A stretch of 64,000 bases of DNA, taken from assembly GCA_950295325.1 (NCBI GenBank), contig OX485806.1, positions 30,626,001 through 30,690,000 of the forward strand, read 5' to 3'. This document shows positions 1 through 13,826 of the stretch, in pieces. Position numbers and translations under genes: made by a program. Numbering within the stretch: position 1 is the stretch's first letter; each line of letters opens with the position of its first letter. The DNA is from Polytrichum commune (taxonomy: Eukaryota > Streptophyta > Polytrichopsida > Polytrichales > Polytrichaceae). The notes below the pieces were generated by a model, which worked only from the letters and a program-made list of their open reading frames with translations, was not told the DNA's origin and searched no databases.

Positions 1-74
1 AATGTAAAATCTAATTCAAAATTGTGAATAACAACAAGAGCACATCATAATGTGTCATTGAGATCAGGTAAAGA

Positions 75-714
75 CCTCTCACTAGAGACAAAGAAGCTTC
101 TAATGTCACATTGTTTTGTTGATGTTAAATGTGCAACACCAATTCTAATGAGTTTGTCATGGATTTTTTCCATTCTTAACAACTCCAGAGTGTTGAAAAT
201 CTAAGAACCTTGGCTAGCCATAAAATTCAAAACATCTTTAGCATATTTTTGTGCATCGCTTAGCTTCATTACTTTAGACTCATCATCACTGCTATCAACA
301 AATCAATGGGTCTACTTCCATGGAATCAAGAATATGTTCGCCATCTTGCACTAATTGCACAAGCTCCTCAGTAGAATATTCCACCTCAAAATCATCTTCA
401 CCTTCCATGTTTATGTACTCCAAAGGACAAAGCTTTTCTACAGGCTTGCTTTCGACATCCAAACCCAAATTCAATGCGGCGATGAGATTGCCCAATTCCA
501 AAGTTGCTTCCTCCATTTTGGACTTCATATGTTCACCAAAATTGTTGATATCTGCATTCCACTTTGTAGGCAATATCGCGGACTTTCTCCAACAATTTCT
601 AATGGTTTGATCATCTAATTCATGCCATGCTGCCACACACCATAGCATGGCTTGAAATAGATCAACATTTAGTTTCCCCAAATCTTCATTTGAGTTGTTA
701 TCAATTTGTTGCAA
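75..714 (-). pseudogene. Tigger/pogo-like transposase, C-terminal fragment
   Basis: The minus-strand translation begins with a segment (AMLWCVAAWHEL...TIRNCWRKSAILP) of the kind found near the C-terminus of Tigger/pogo (DDE_1) transposases, where an alpha-helical region carries a TI-x-NCW-x-K-[AS] motif. An acidic stretch and a tail ending in CDIRSFF follow, and such tails are also common at the ends of these proteins. The reading frame is broken near 297, and a TAG at about 203-205 interrupts the tail. The catalytic core upstream is not present as an open frame, so this is a decayed remnant whose outer end probably lies left of the window. Family assignment rests on motif recognition only. 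Confidence 0.55.
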
Positions 715-1252
715 AGTCCAGGCAACAAGCTTGCGCTTATAGCAACACTATATTCGTTAAATTGAGACTTTCTCTAGTCTCAAATTAATATATGGATCAC
801 ACAACATTCCGTGTTCCGAAACTATATTGAGAACAATCTCAAATATATTATATGTTCTAATATCCCAAATCTATTTTGTGTGGACTCAACACCAACTTCA
901 TCAACAAAAACACTTTGGGTAGAGCACTCCAAACTAGTTTCACCCAATCAACATATAAAATGATTTCTATTATTAGCATGGTCAATAAAATATGCACCTT
1001 GTAACATACAAAGTGCATGCAATAAATACGTATTTCTTCAATGGAAAATTTAGTCCCAAACTTAATAAAAAAATAATCTTCACAATTGTATTGAAATATA
1101 GTAAATGGATATTCATCCAACCCCAAACAATATAGCATTCGCAAGTTCTACCCAAACTTTGTCCCAAGTTTGAGGAGCACACATATGAGTAATATATATT
1201 TGTCGAATTATTGTTTACACTATAATCATGCTAACACAATCCTACCAACTTC

Positions 1253-4200
1253 TCATTCAACGTGGGTTGCTTCTTCTGCGATCCGAGCAAGGTTGTCTTT
1301 TGCAAAAGTTATGTACTTTTGAGGGATGGACACCGATCCACTATGATTTTTCCGTGGTTTCCATGCTATGAATATGGAATCTGTATCTACCCAAGATGGA
1401 CCATGCTCAAAATCCACCTTCCACCGAAAGTGTTGGTTTGTATCCCAGCCTGTATAATGCCGAACAACATCTTCATTCCGTGCTGTCGGTCGGTAGTACT
1501 CTACTTGTATCTGTCGAAAATGAGGGCTAGAAGTCACAAAATTTGGTTTGGACAAAGCTCTTGCCACCCACACTGGCTTTGCATATATCTCATCTCCCGG
1601 GCGCAAAATGAGCATATAACCTTCATGATAATCCACTGCAATGCGGAAAGATGGTGGCGGACGACTACTAGCAGGCCCCACATAATGGTCGTCCACATCA
1701 AACTCCTCTCGCACCTCTCCATTTCCCAAAAGACTAGCCTCCGAAGGTTGTACATTCACAGGGAAGGTAGGGGTTTTTACCTGATTCAACAAGTGGGGAA
1801 TACTCTTATCTTTCCCACATAATAAATACTAGGAAACGGTGAAATGCGTTTACCATGTGGAATAGTGTTGCTTAGCTTAGAAAGGAACTTAGAAACATAT
1901 CTTCAAGAAACTACGAGTATCCCTCCAAGTGCAGAGTAACCCTAGTTTCGCAAAACAAAGGATGATTTTCAAAAACCAAAAGTTAGAAGAAAGAGAAAAG
2001 TGGTCATCCCACTCCTTCGACCACCTGGATTGATGACAAACTTGTTTCATGCCCACATTGAACCTACACTACACTACACTACACTACTCCCTGCCAATAA
2101 AACCCTAAAAACAGAGAAACACGAGAAAAAACCTTCCCAGCCGAACTTCCAAGCCGAAGAGAAATAATCCGAACTTCCTCCTGGTCACGAAACGATCCTA
2201 TAATGTATTCTGTCTCGAGGTTGAAGATCGTCCATTGCATAAGCAACACTGTATTGTTGTCCAATGTGTGCAGGACATGTCACTTTCATGAACTTGCACA
2301 AAAGCATTTCCACAGGACGAATGGAAGTGTAAATGTATGGAAACATACGATTGTTCAACACAACATTCATGCCAGTGATTTCATCAATGAGATCTACCAG
2401 ACGGCCATCAACCTCATCTTGCAAATGAAGGTAATAGTCTGCAGAGAAGAAAACTCGGATCTCTCCACCAAATTCGTGAGTAAAAAACCTTCTGATTCTA
2501 GCCTTATATGGTGTAGCAACATCAGGATCCTGCTTTACAATAACGTCACATCCAGGCATGTATAGCTTTCCTTGCAACAATATGTATTTCACCTCCTTCA
2601 TCAAAGGGCTCCATTCACTTTTATTCCAGTCACCAAGGATCCCCTTCTCCTGCAAATATACAGTAACATATTCTTCAAATTCCACATGCATCTTTTCCAG
2701 TTTAGTATCTTTTCTTCGCACTAGGATCCTTTTCAAGGCTGATGTCATAGTACATGCATTAGGGTCAATCCTCTGTATAATACTCCAAATCTCATTTGCC
2801 CTCTCAATAGTAGGAACTTGAATGACACACTTTGAGTGCCATGAAGGGCATGAAATGTCATTGTCTGCATTTGGGCAAATGCCCTCTGGAATGATCAAAT
2901 ACTTGTGGACACACAACATGTTCCTCTGTTGTGCTGAAAGACCATCTCCATCAACCTGAAGTTGTTTCCTAACAGTGGTAAAAATCTGCCTTGAATAAAA
3001 CTGAATGTATGTCACTTCCATCTCTTTGTTATTGGTAGATATTTTGTGGTACTTGGACACTAGGCGCTCGTATGAATAACACCAATATAGCTCACTTGGT
3101 CCAAAACGTAATATATCATCAATAATGTGAGCTGCTCCTGTAAATGCAAATGCACTTGATTAGCTAAAGACATGCTTCCATTACAAAACCATCCATTTCA
3201 GAAAAAATGGTTCCTAGGTAAACATGATTCAAATAATATGAAAGAAACATTAAAAATATTGTAGGGGTCCTTACCAGCAACATGTTCCAAAGGAGCCCCA
3301 TTTGGCCCATCTAGCTCCTCTGACAATACACGCCAAGAATGGAGCATCCTCTTAACAACCAGAGTGTCTCTCACTGTCCAACCATTTACTCTAGTATAGT
3401 TGAAGAAGTAGTGACTAATGTCCACTAAAAGAAGCCCTAGTTGCTGCCTTTCATAAGAAATTTGCCCTTGAACCAAATTTAGAACATGAGGAAGAATCCA
3501 TTGGATGAATAATTGGTTTTCTTCAGCCATATATGATGTGTGCAGGTCCACAGGGCTATTTGGCCATCTCCCCTGTCTCAACTCGTAAGGCCGTGCATTT
3601 GAAACCATAGAACACAGTTGCTTCACTTCTTCCATATTGACTCCAACCTCTATTAGTTCCAAAAATAGCTTTGAAATATAATTCTTGAAGAGGTTCAAGC
3701 TAGTAATTTGCATAACATCAAAAACCAAGTCCAAACTAATGTCGAAATCGTAAAGGTGAAACAACCTCCAAAGTACAGATTCCCCTGACACACCACCTTC
3801 CTACAATATAGCTTCTTTTACTTGTTCGCTTGGTGCTTGTTTCCATCTTGTTACAGTGGCACACAACTCATCACTAGAGCGCCTTGGTGGGGGCTCAATG
3901 AATTGTTGTCGATTATTTCCATACACATAATGTCCGTTCAAAAGGGAGGAATGGCATACACACCTTCGACATGGTGCTTTTCCAGATGCCTTCAACATTC
4001 CAATCTTCGTTTGTGCAGGATGATCGCCAGTCACCATCATCAGCATCACCCTCAAAACAACAGGACCCCTATCAGTACAAAGATGCCTGCTTATAACCTG
4101 AGGAGGGTATGCAAAGTTAGCACTGAACCCTGTTACAAACAAAGATTCCAACTCTTCCACTAAAGGCTGCAAAAACAAAGTCTTTGCTTCTTTGATCCGT

Positions 4201-5756
4201 ATAAAAAAAACCTCTTCTACTGAGTGTAGTGGAATGAATAGAATAGGAAGGATGTTGAGGCTGCCCATTTTGCCACTGTTCAAAACTTGCACTTCTACCA
4301 CCCAGCAACTCCTCATAGTATGGCGTGTGGGTTGAAAGCCATCCCAATGGGCCACTATACCAATGTTTCTAGGATCTCCCTGTAATAGATCAAGAATTTA
4401 ATGCAAATTAATGAAACACCAATATTAAAGCTCAAAGTAGATAGAACTAAAAAGGTAAAAAATAAAGGTAATTGAAGAAAACCAAAGTACGTACCTGACA
4501 CATGGATTTTGGTGCAACAATTGAATGTCGACATTTCCTGCACAAAAACTTATAAGCTTGGAGGTTTTCATCCCAGCTTCTTGGATCTAGTAGCTCATCA
4601 CACTTTCTTGGAAATGCTTTATGGCTTGTTTTGCAATTGGGTTGAGGACAAATTATTGGAAGCTCCCATTCTTTACTAGGATTCCAGAAATCTTGGTTTA
4701 TCCTTACTTTCATGCCATCCCATAAATTCTTGATAGGATTCACAACATCCTCTACACTCTTCCCCATCCATGTACCATTATTCCTCCACATTTCTAAAAT
4801 CTCATGGCAGAACATTTTTGACTGCATAATCAATGATAACTGAGGCCCAATTGGTAAGTAATCAAATGCCTTCATTTTTTTCCTTGGTAGTCTGCATTTT
4901 GGACACTTTTCATAACATAATGGGCAATCTCGTTTGTTGACCCCATGGAGCTCACACTGAAGAATTCGGCCAGATCTGTAGCAATCCTCATCACTTGGTC
5001 TCAAAACCACCCCTTCATGAGCATATTCCATTGTCCCAACACACAACCTCCATCTTTCTGGAGTCACCATTCCAAGTTGTGAATACATATCCATCAATTT
5101 CTTCCAAGACTTCGGAACTGAATAGCCTTCTAAGGTCCCATCCCATCCCACTGGTAACTGTGACATGAGAAATCCAAGAGGTTGGTGATCTAAATTTACT
5201 TGAGCTTCTGCAACTTGCCCAGTGGAGGTAAATCCTCCTAAAAACTGCTTCATCAGAAAATCTTGTAAGCCAATGCCTGCACCTTGAGCATCACAAACTG
5301 ATTGAACATATATAATTTGGTTTAATATGGCCTGTTCCAGTGTCCTTGCCTCCCTGCCCTCACCTTCATCAAGTGCTTGCCTGCCCTCACCATCACCAGG
5401 TGCTTGCCTGCCCTCACCTTCACCAGGTGCTTGCCTGCCCTCACCATCATAGTATGCCTCGCTGCCCTCACCATCACATTCTGCTAAGGCAATATCCGAG
5501 TCTTCATCAACGTCCATATCCAGTGCTGAGCGATCCTGTTCTTCATATTCAACCACCTCCAACTCTGTTCCTTCAAATTAAACTCCTTCAGAAGTAAAAG
5601 TTCAGCATCATCTTGCCTTTGCAAGTGATCTCTTGCAGTTGACATCATAACTAGCCTTCCTCCCATGTTCACACAAATTTTGCATGGACATTGAATCCTT
5701 CGATCCCTGCGTTCAGACATTGCTTTTCCTAATTTCGGTTGTGCACTTGCCCCCAC
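1253..5756 (-). pseudogene. CACTA-like (TNP2-related) transposase, decayed
   Basis: Several minus-strand exons join in frame. The N-terminal piece (Met at 5720) has CPCKICVN followed by a conserved HL, typical of the transposase-associated domain of CACTA proteins. The next segment holds several Cys pairs (CELHGVNKRDCPLCYEKCPKC). A clear GT-AG intron (exon end 4495, next exon start 4379) leads to a core with HWDGFQP, TGDHPAQTKIG and GKAPCRRC, which resembles the TNP2/Plavaka-type core. Another intron joins 3275 to 3137 (YWCYSYERL, an ERL motif usual in this superfamily). The last exon (1780-1253) looks like a BAH-type or chromatin-reader module but is not certain. Damage: a frameshift near 5575-5590 and an in-frame TAG at 3801-3803, which is a single C-to-T change from CAG. 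The junction between about 2,180 and 1,780 is unresolved. A low-complexity repeat (EGRQAPGEG type) spans about 5,335-5,480. Confidence 0.6.
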
Positions 5757-8700
5757 CCACCTGGTTCGCTAAGTAAGCACTAAGAAATTGTCACTAAGAA
5801 CACATGTGCGCATATGCTAACCACAGGTTCTTCAGGTGCATCCTAATAACAACAAACAACCCAAATGGTAAAGCACATCATGACCATCATCATCCAGATT
5901 ATGTCACAAATATCCTACTCACCTACAGTGTCCTAACAGCTCAAGAACTGCAGAAAGTATTGAGCCACTATCAAGTGCTATAATCTTGTGTTGTATTGGA
6001 CACAACGCAAGAATGCACCATCACATAAGCAAGAAACATATTTTGCATGTACTCTAGCACGAAGATCAAACCTTAGAGTCATAGTCCCATTTCTCGCCAT
6101 AGCCGTGCTCTCGCTCTTCAGCGTCAGAGCTCATTGCTGGAGGAGACGACGAATTCCATAATTCGTGTCATCCAGACGACGATATTCATCTTACAAGCCA
6201 GAAAATGGAGCACAGATAGAACACTTCAACATATCTGCATATTTTCTACGAGTCTGTTCAAGTATTCCCTACCTAACCCTGCACAACACGGAGATTATGC
6301 ACAGCCAATGTCACCTTAAGCATTTCAAGTGCACCTCTGAACAATAATGAAGAGCTTTGAGGAATAATCCAATCTGACACCTACGTCCTCACTTTAGAAC
6401 AAATCTGTCTCTCCAGTCTATATAATGTGGAGATAGGATAACATCTATCGCCAATTAGTTCCCCATGTTTCCTTATGAAATGAAAACATTAAAAAAAAAG
6501 CTTCAACAGATGCCACGGTCAAGTTCCTCTACCTTACTTCTCCCATTCCGCCCTCGTTGTGCCCACACATGAACAGACATCGAACAAAATTTTGCCTATG
6601 GGCCCCAGTTGAACCTCCTCACACCCTGATGAAGCAGCAATATGAAAAGAGCATCAGGATGATGAGAGAGAGGATGATGATGTTTCCGCTTTTCCCCATT
6701 TCGTTTACTTATTACCCATGGAATGGAATGTATGGATGTAAAGGATGGATGTATGGATGGATGTAAAGTATGGATGTATGAATGGATGGATGGAGGGATG
6801 GAGGGATTTCGAGAGGAGGAAGAGAGCAGCGGCGCCATTTTTGTTTTCTTTCTTTCTTGATCTTCTTTCTTGGTGCTTGCTGCGAACACATGCTCGAGGC
6901 CAACGGATGGCCCGTGCCGCAATTTTGTTCTTCCGATTTTTGTGACCTTCTGCTTCCTCCGAGTCAAAGTATGCATTGAAGTGAGATCAAGGGATTGGAA
7001 AGAGATCTTTGGCTGGATCTGCAATGGCAACAGGTAAGGAAGTCAAGCGCGTTTGAGTTGGTGTTTTTTGTTGCGTTGCTAACGAGTGTGTGATGCATTT
7101 GCTGAAGTATGAATGATATGTTATCATATCTGAATGATCGCTTACTTGTTGCATTCTGCTTAGCCATAACCTTTGCATGTCAATGCTTCTCCGATCATTC
7201 ATGACCATCTTTCTAAGTTTTGCATGGATTACCATCTTGATTCTAAGTTTTGCATTGGCTCCCTAGCAATTTGCTGAACTAGAGGTTTTGTTTTCAGTTG
7301 CGTGCCGATCGGTTAATCCATTACCATCTTGAATCTTAATCTTGAATGATCAGCGAATGCTCATTTCCGCAGGCATCCACTATCCTCGAGCCACCGCTGA
7401 GGTACGAAATATTGCACTAGTGTTCATCCACTCATCTAACTTAGAATGCTTAATAAGGTCATCTGAGAGCTCTCAGTTTGAGTTACCACGCACGCACTCT
7501 TTGAATTCCAACATAGATGTCGATCCGCCACATATTGTGCTAGAGGTTGGGGAATTTGTTGCAGTTTGGTGAGTGGTATTATCTTGGTCAGGTCGTGAGG
7601 AATTTCTTCCTAACGTAGTTTCAGCAGCACCTGCAATCTTTATGATTCTCTAAACTTTGAAGGACAGTAGCCGGGTGGGTGGTAACTTGTGAAGGTGTGT
7701 GCTTTTGAACTGCTTGGCTTCGAGGAGATTATACTGGCACCAGGGCGCTGAAGGTAAGCACATCGTAACTATGTTCTCTGCATCCACTTCTCGTAGGATG
7801 TGAAACACGAAATCAGTGCAAGAGGATTAGCAAATCCAAGTCCTGCTGGTGGTCACTTCCCTCATGTGTTTTCGGAGCTTGTATAAATTAGTCGTATTCA
7901 TTGCCAAGTGAAGATCCTTTTTCAGTATCATGTCTTTTTGATGTTCGTATTTAACTTCCATGTTTGCTCTGTTTGTTTGGACTGGGTTATTAGGGTTTGC
8001 TTGTGCTAGGTGTTAGATTGGAAGTTTGCGATTGGGAAGTGAAGGTTGATGCGATCAATTGGATTAGGAGATGATTGAGGCTGAATTGTCCAAAGCTTGA
8101 AATCCAAGTGGTTTCAGAATCATAATGCCCCAAATTACCCCTTCCCTTTCGCTTAAATTCGTTTTATTCCGGGTTGTGTTCGTTCTGTCTTTGGTGGTGA
8201 GCTATGATGATCCACACACCAGTAAAATGCCAGTTCTGCTTCTGAAAACCGTGAATGAGAACTGGTCAAGTCTGAGCTCTATCTGTCACTACTATCGAGA
8301 ATGAGGTGTGTTATGTTGGCGGTGATGACAAGAAAATTTCGTCAAGCTCAACAGACTTGATATGGGGATAACGTCTGTGATGATAAACTTTAAGGCTTGT
8401 TTCTCAAACATTCGCAATGGCCGCCTAAAGCTTTCGCCCTGCCGGGCTTGAGAGCTAATGCAGCTTCCAAACCTTCCTTGGATATCTGCGACATTGGCAG
8501 TGAGAAATGATAGGATGTGTATGCGAGGCTAGGATTACACAAGTATCCGCGCTTCTGAGGGAAGACCCTGTGAAGCATAGAAATACATAATGGTTGAATT
8601 TCTTGACATGAGCCTCGTAGACATTGTCATTCAGTTGTGTTTGTATTAAATGTTCGATATTGGAGTAAATGTGACTCTTGTTCATTTGAGGACGACACTT
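5757..8700. other. Intergenic stretch without a supported gene
   Basis: Open frames here are short and overlap on both strands, with no recognisable domain. The stretch contains an ATGG/TGGA microsatellite (listed separately) and ends at the left inverted repeat of element A. Confidence 0.5.
6718..6806. repeat. Imperfect (ATGG)n microsatellite
   Basis: Runs of ATGG and ATGT tetranucleotides. The minus-strand frame through it (Ser/His/Pro-rich) is a by-product of the repeat, not a gene. Confidence 0.8.
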
Positions 8701-8871
8701 GTATGTGAGCGTAGAGCGGAGAGCGGAGATTTGGAGAGCGGAGAGCGTAGAGGAAATAAAAATAGTAAACTTGTCAGACTAAAATTAGGATATTCCAAAA
8801 TAGCCAAGAATATACCAAGAATATTCCAGAATTTGACAATAATAGTAAAAAAATTGGACCTATTTCCGTGG
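8701..8871 (+). repeat. Left terminal inverted repeat of element A
   Basis: Begins at GTATGTGAGCG, followed by several AGCGGAG/AGCGTAG units and later CCTATTTCCGTGG at 8859-8871. It matches the right end in inverted orientation over the first about 30 bp and again at the inner block. The right copy has more of the short tandem units, so the repeats differ in length. Confidence 0.7.
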
Positions 8872-9205
8872 GATGTATAGGTCATAAAATAAAATAAAAA
8901 CCCTGAATTTGAAATGGTCTCATTAAGTTTGGAAACCGTGAGGTGGTTGAATTATTAAAACCAATGATGACTACAAGAAAAATCAATGAAAATGGATTTT
9001 TTGAGATTGGTATAATTGAAGAATGAGTCAATCAATATACAAAGGAATCAAAATAATAAACTTGCTTGGTTTTTATTCATTACTTTTCTCTTTGTCTTAT
9101 ATGTGAGTCTATTCTATAGCTTGGACTTTAGCAATTATCGTTTGTGGCCGAATAGATTATAAATTGGACTCATACCCAACATAATTGTATATACAGTTGC
9201 ACACA

Positions 9206-9673
9206 ATGGGAGATGAGAGAGACATGTTTGCTGGATTAGGATGGGAGAAGGAAATTAGAAGTCTAGGAGATCCTCATATTCCATTTAATCCATCGCCGGA
9301 ATTTGAGTTTGCTGCTGGAAATCAAAGTAGTGATGACTACGAGCTGACTCCATTTTCGTAGTCTACACAAGCATGGAGGTGGAGGGTGCAGGAGGAGCAA
9401 AAACAATATGAGAAAAAGGAAAAAAGGCAGGAAGATGTGCCGGAGAAGGATGTTGATTTAGATGAAGACAAATCGAACGAAACGGAGGAGGAGGTGAAGG
9501 TGGAAGGGGAATCTTCGAAGTCTCTTTCATTTCGCGAACGGATGAGAGGAATGACGCCGCATCATCTTCCGCTGAAGGATCGAAAGAGAGATAAGACAAT
9601 TTCTTATATGGATTTGCTTCGACCGGGTCCACCTCCCTCGCAATCATCTAAGAAGTATGCAAAACGGAAATAG
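9206..9673 (+). pseudogene. Small acidic/basic protein gene inside element A (one in-frame stop)
   Basis: From ATG 9206 the frame reads 51 codons (MGDERDMFAGLGWEKEIRSL...), meets TAG at 9359-9361, and continues in the same frame to 9673. The full frame would give about 155 residues: an acidic middle (EKDVDLDEDKSNETEEEVKVEGE) and a basic C-terminus (SSKKYAKRK). The stop is one C-to-T change from CAG. No family is recognised. It lies just inside the left terminal repeat, convergent with the MULE-like gene downstream. If the stop is bypassed it could be an accessory protein of the element; I cannot assign a function. Confidence 0.5.
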
Positions 9674-9834
9674 AGTTGATAGACATAGGAAGCATTGTAA
9701 TACAAAATTTTGAAGCAAATAAAAATAATCATTGAGATTATACCTTTATTATATCAATCAATTATTGCTTCACAAGAGGTCCAGAAATGGACACATATAT
9801 CATAGCCCAAAGTACTGCTAGGCTGAGATAAATC

Positions 9835-12800
9835 CTAAGAAGTAGACTTTGTCAAAAGACCCCCTTCGAGGATGAGTTTGACTTCGTTGAAGCTAAATGT
9901 CGGGGCGTGAATGAACAAATTCACTTCCGCATCCAAATTAGAAACCTTGATGAAAATGTAATACAAATGCTTACAATTCAAATAAGAATTTCGTTTGCGG
10001 CTGAACTTGGAAATCATATCCAAGAAAAATGCGCAGTTGCACTCTGGAAGAGAACTGACTGTCACTTGGTAGATCGGTGGTTGGGGTTCTAATTTGGACT
10101 GCAGTGTGATAATGCAACCAAATCCCGGTTGAGGGATCATAGTTAACTTCATAACGGTACCATGCATAGCTTCAGCAGAGGCCACCATCTGCCTCTGCTT
10201 TGCCGAAGGTGCGCTACTGGATCGCCGAACAAGCTTGGACAATCTTGTCGGAGGGATCATGTCGGGGTTTTCTGGAACACGGATTCCAGACATATCCAGC
10301 GGGGGAGCAGAGTTGGTGAAGAGTTGAGTCGGTGTGATGCGCTCCTTTGGTGGGAGTTGAAAACCTGCGTTCTCAAGGGCGAAGATATCCGAGCGGGTGA
10401 GGTTGGTACCAATCTTCACGGGCCAGATTGGGGGAATAGGAGGCTTCTGGTCATGAGCAGAGAACGGCATGACCCATTTCCGACGAGGGCCCTTCACGCA
10501 ACGCTCAATGTCGTCGGGGCAAAAGACAAAGTCCGTGCGCTTCATAGATTGGAGTTTGTAATGATGCCACATACCGGTGTAGGTCGGCGCAGGGACGCTC
10601 TTATTATTAGTGACGATTCTTGCGGTGCACTTCTTCTTCGTGCCCGCATGATTAGCCCAACAAGACTTCCCAGACGTATAGGGTATGCGGGCAATATGCC
10701 AAAGAGAGACATCTACTTTGGTTTCTTGCACGGCAGTGACACGCTGGAAACCAAGTCCTGCAGGTGAAGGCACTTGAACCTCTTGTACAGAGGGGGAAGA
10801 CTCCTCAATGATAGTGGGTAGTGTTTCTGGTTGAGATCGAGTGACACGCTTACCGGGGGGAGGGCGAGAGAAGTTCACGGTATCGGGGCGGTGGGTCTCG
10901 CCATCATCACCAATTGGAGTGTCTGATCTTCGCTTCTGCGATCCAAACACCTCGGCGCCCTCAAGGTGTGGATCGCGAGTGCAAAATTCTTCCCCACCGG
11001 ACATGTCAAGCAAGACCTTCTGCAACACTGTGGGGTCGCCAGTACGCTGAGCTCGACGTTGAGCACCCCTGAGCTTTAGTTCTTCTTTGCTTGGACCATC
11101 TCCGCCAATTCCACCTTTAAGGAACTGGTAGTATGCAACAACTTGTAAGAAGGCGCGAATGTAGTCGTCAACCGTAGCCACGTATAGATCTCCACCCTTG
11201 TTGCCGGAGGCTTGAAGCCATTTGTTGTGGACGGACTCCGCAAGATTGCACGACGGCATCTCGGCCAATTGGTCTTGGGTTAAAACCTTTTCCTGATTGG
11301 AGAAATCAAGTATTAATATAAATGTACAGAGAGAGGAAATCGAATCCAAGAAAAACCAATAATGAATTATGAAGGAGATGTACCAGTTCCATGAAACCAC
11401 CCCATTGAAGGTAGCGGAAGTGCCAAAAAGCAAGCCAGAGCTGAAGATGCTTGAGACCGTCCTCACTTGTACAATTCGATGACGCCCACCAAGCCTTGAT
11501 AGCTAGGTACCTAGTCTCAGCCTCTTCCATAGATGACGCATTTCGATATTGAAGGCAAAGATGTCTATGTTGGTCTTGTAACTCATGCTTTATATACGAT
11601 TTCGTATGTTTTTCGAGCGATTGTTTCCAATGGAAAAAACAAGTGCGCTCACGACCCTCCATTGGAACTTTGGGATCCCCCGAACCATATACAATGCGAA
11701 CAGCGTTCCAATTGGCTTGGGCACTGTCCGCCATGAAGCCTATAAAGTTTGGATGTGGGATACCGTGTCGGGCCATGACGTGGTTGAGGTTCTGCCAGAA
11801 GAGAACTTGGGCATCCTTATCCTCCGATTGGAAATCACAACATGAAATGGTCATGACCCGTTGATAAGTCCCATCGTACACATGAGCGGCCATGGTGGTC
11901 CACCCTTTGACCCGTTTCACGTGATCGGACATCATCCACGCGTTCTCCAGGTCCCCACCCGGTTGCATCCGACGAACCAAATCCACTCCACTTCCAGGAC
12001 CAACCTCCGACATCTTGAAGACGAACACCTTGTCTGTATCGTCACCTTGTCCTGGGAATTGGTTCCGTTGGACGTAGGCCCAATTGCTAACGCCTCGGAG
12101 CTTTGCGATGCCATCCATAACACCAAACCTCCGCAAATATTTGAAAGAGGTAACCTTAGAGCGAAGGTTTGGGGAATTCAACTCTCTACAGCTCTCAAAA
12201 ACAGGTTCAAGCTCTTTTAAAGAGAAGAGACGGTGTGTGTCATTATCGCCAGAAAGGAGAAACTCACCAACAATGTCCTTGCTAGCTTCAAGGACGATCT
12301 TGCTGTGGGTGGCTTGAGGCGTACGTTCAACGTGCTCCTCAAGAAGTGCATTGATACGCTTCCGACTGTCTCTGCAGTCTCCAACCTTCACTGGATGTTG
12401 ATGAGAACCGAGATGAATGCAGGCTCTTTGGGATGACTCCTTCCCATGGACGTAGAAGATTTTGGCCTCGCATAGTGCAATGCATTTGGGAGGCTCTTTA
12501 CAGATCCTGCAGACAAGAGTAGATCCGGATGGCACAATGCCAGAGAGACGGAAAGGATCTTTAGTGAAACCTTCAAATTCTGTGTCATTGACCTTAGAGG
12601 TACGATGGGCGCGTTGAAGGTAATCACAACTCGGGTTTTGGCATTGGAGATGGCCAACACAGGTAGAGGAACGAAATGCAAGGCCAACGTCGTTTGTAAT
12701 GTTGGTGGTTTGAGTCTTAGTCCAAACATGGCCATCATATTGCTTGTCCATGCCGTCCAACGACTTGGCCCTGGTTTGAGATGAAGAGACTTCTGCTGCA

Positions 12801-13546
12801 GGGAGGACAAATAACTGGGTGCCATCGAAACGAGGGGGAAGGTGATTAACTTCTTGGATTTTGATTTTATCGTAATCTATTTTCTTGAGGACGTTCTTAC
12901 TACCGGGCATAGAGCCAAGACGACGAAGACATTGAACAATAGTTTGAGGAGGTTTAGACGTAGGGACCGAAGGAGTTGAAGGGACAGAGCTAGATGGAGA
13001 AGGCGTTATGTAGGATGCAAAGGGAAACAAATGAGGGGAATCATGGACAGCAACCTTATACACTGGTACATCTTCACTCGAAGAATCAGACAAGTCTATA
13101 ACGTTGTCTACACCAGGCTCGGTCTTGACGCTTATTACGGGGGGTGTGCTAAAGGCAACAGTGGATGATCGAAGAGGAGGAAGGATTTCTGTTGACACTT
13201 CCATCTGAGAATCTGGCCAGCCACAAACCCTATACTTTCCCGCGCCAAGCTCCCACACTACATTGCCATTGTCAGTTATCTTGGAGGTCTCATGGAAGGT
13301 ATGAACGAGCAATCCAGTATCAGGATGGTAGATCTCACGCTCTACCCATATTGTACTAGCTTTCAAAGAGAACCTAATGCTAAGATGAAGCTCCGAGACA
13401 ACAACAATACCTTGTGCACCAATGGGGAATATAATAGGGACCCCGATGCCATGTGAACGAAGTTCGGCCATCTCAGAGACGGGAGGAAGAATTGAGGTGG
13501 AAGCCATGAAGGCAGAGAAAGCAAACGTGAAGGAACAAAGATGCAA
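9835..13546 (-). CDS. MULE-type transposase with N-terminal zinc-binding region and C-terminal SWIM finger
   Basis: Two exons: 13546-11384 and 11292-9835, with a GT-AG intron in phase 0, giving about 1,206 residues (Met at 13507 is an alternative start that removes a hydrophobic leader). Order of parts: Pro/Ser-rich N-terminus; a zinc-binding, FLYWCH/WRKY-GCM1-like segment (CVGHLQCQNPSCDY); a MULE core with a first Asp in HVYDGTYQ, a second Asp in GFMADSAQANW, and the C-x2-H pair in ERTCFFHW; a Ser/Pro-rich linker; and a SWIM finger of the C-x-C...C-x-H type (ECNCAF...NCKHLY). MULE transposases cut and insert DNA at terminal inverted repeats. Both exons are open, so the protein could be functional. 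It lies on the opposite strand from the other genes of element A and probably mobilises it. Confidence 0.75.
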
Positions 13547-13826
13547 AGATGCATAGAGAAGGAGAATGGTGATGACGATGAAGTTATAAACAAATACGCA
13601 TGAATATCAGGAAGGAGACAAAACTGTCAGGCATCCTAAAAAAAAATACCCCTAATTACAAAGATGGTTGTCAGATAGTAAAGCGCGCCTCCCATCGGGA
13701 GGTATTGCAATTATATACTGAGAAGAATGCGATTGCTCACTTTCTTTCCAATGTGTGAGTTTGATGTGGTGAGGTTGTGGAAAGGAAATAGAGCGAATAG
13801 GTCTGAATTGCGGGAGGGTTGAACAC

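Noticed and set aside
9363-9647. Pro-rich minus-strand frame
   Set aside because: It is antisense to the small acidic gene and has no domain.
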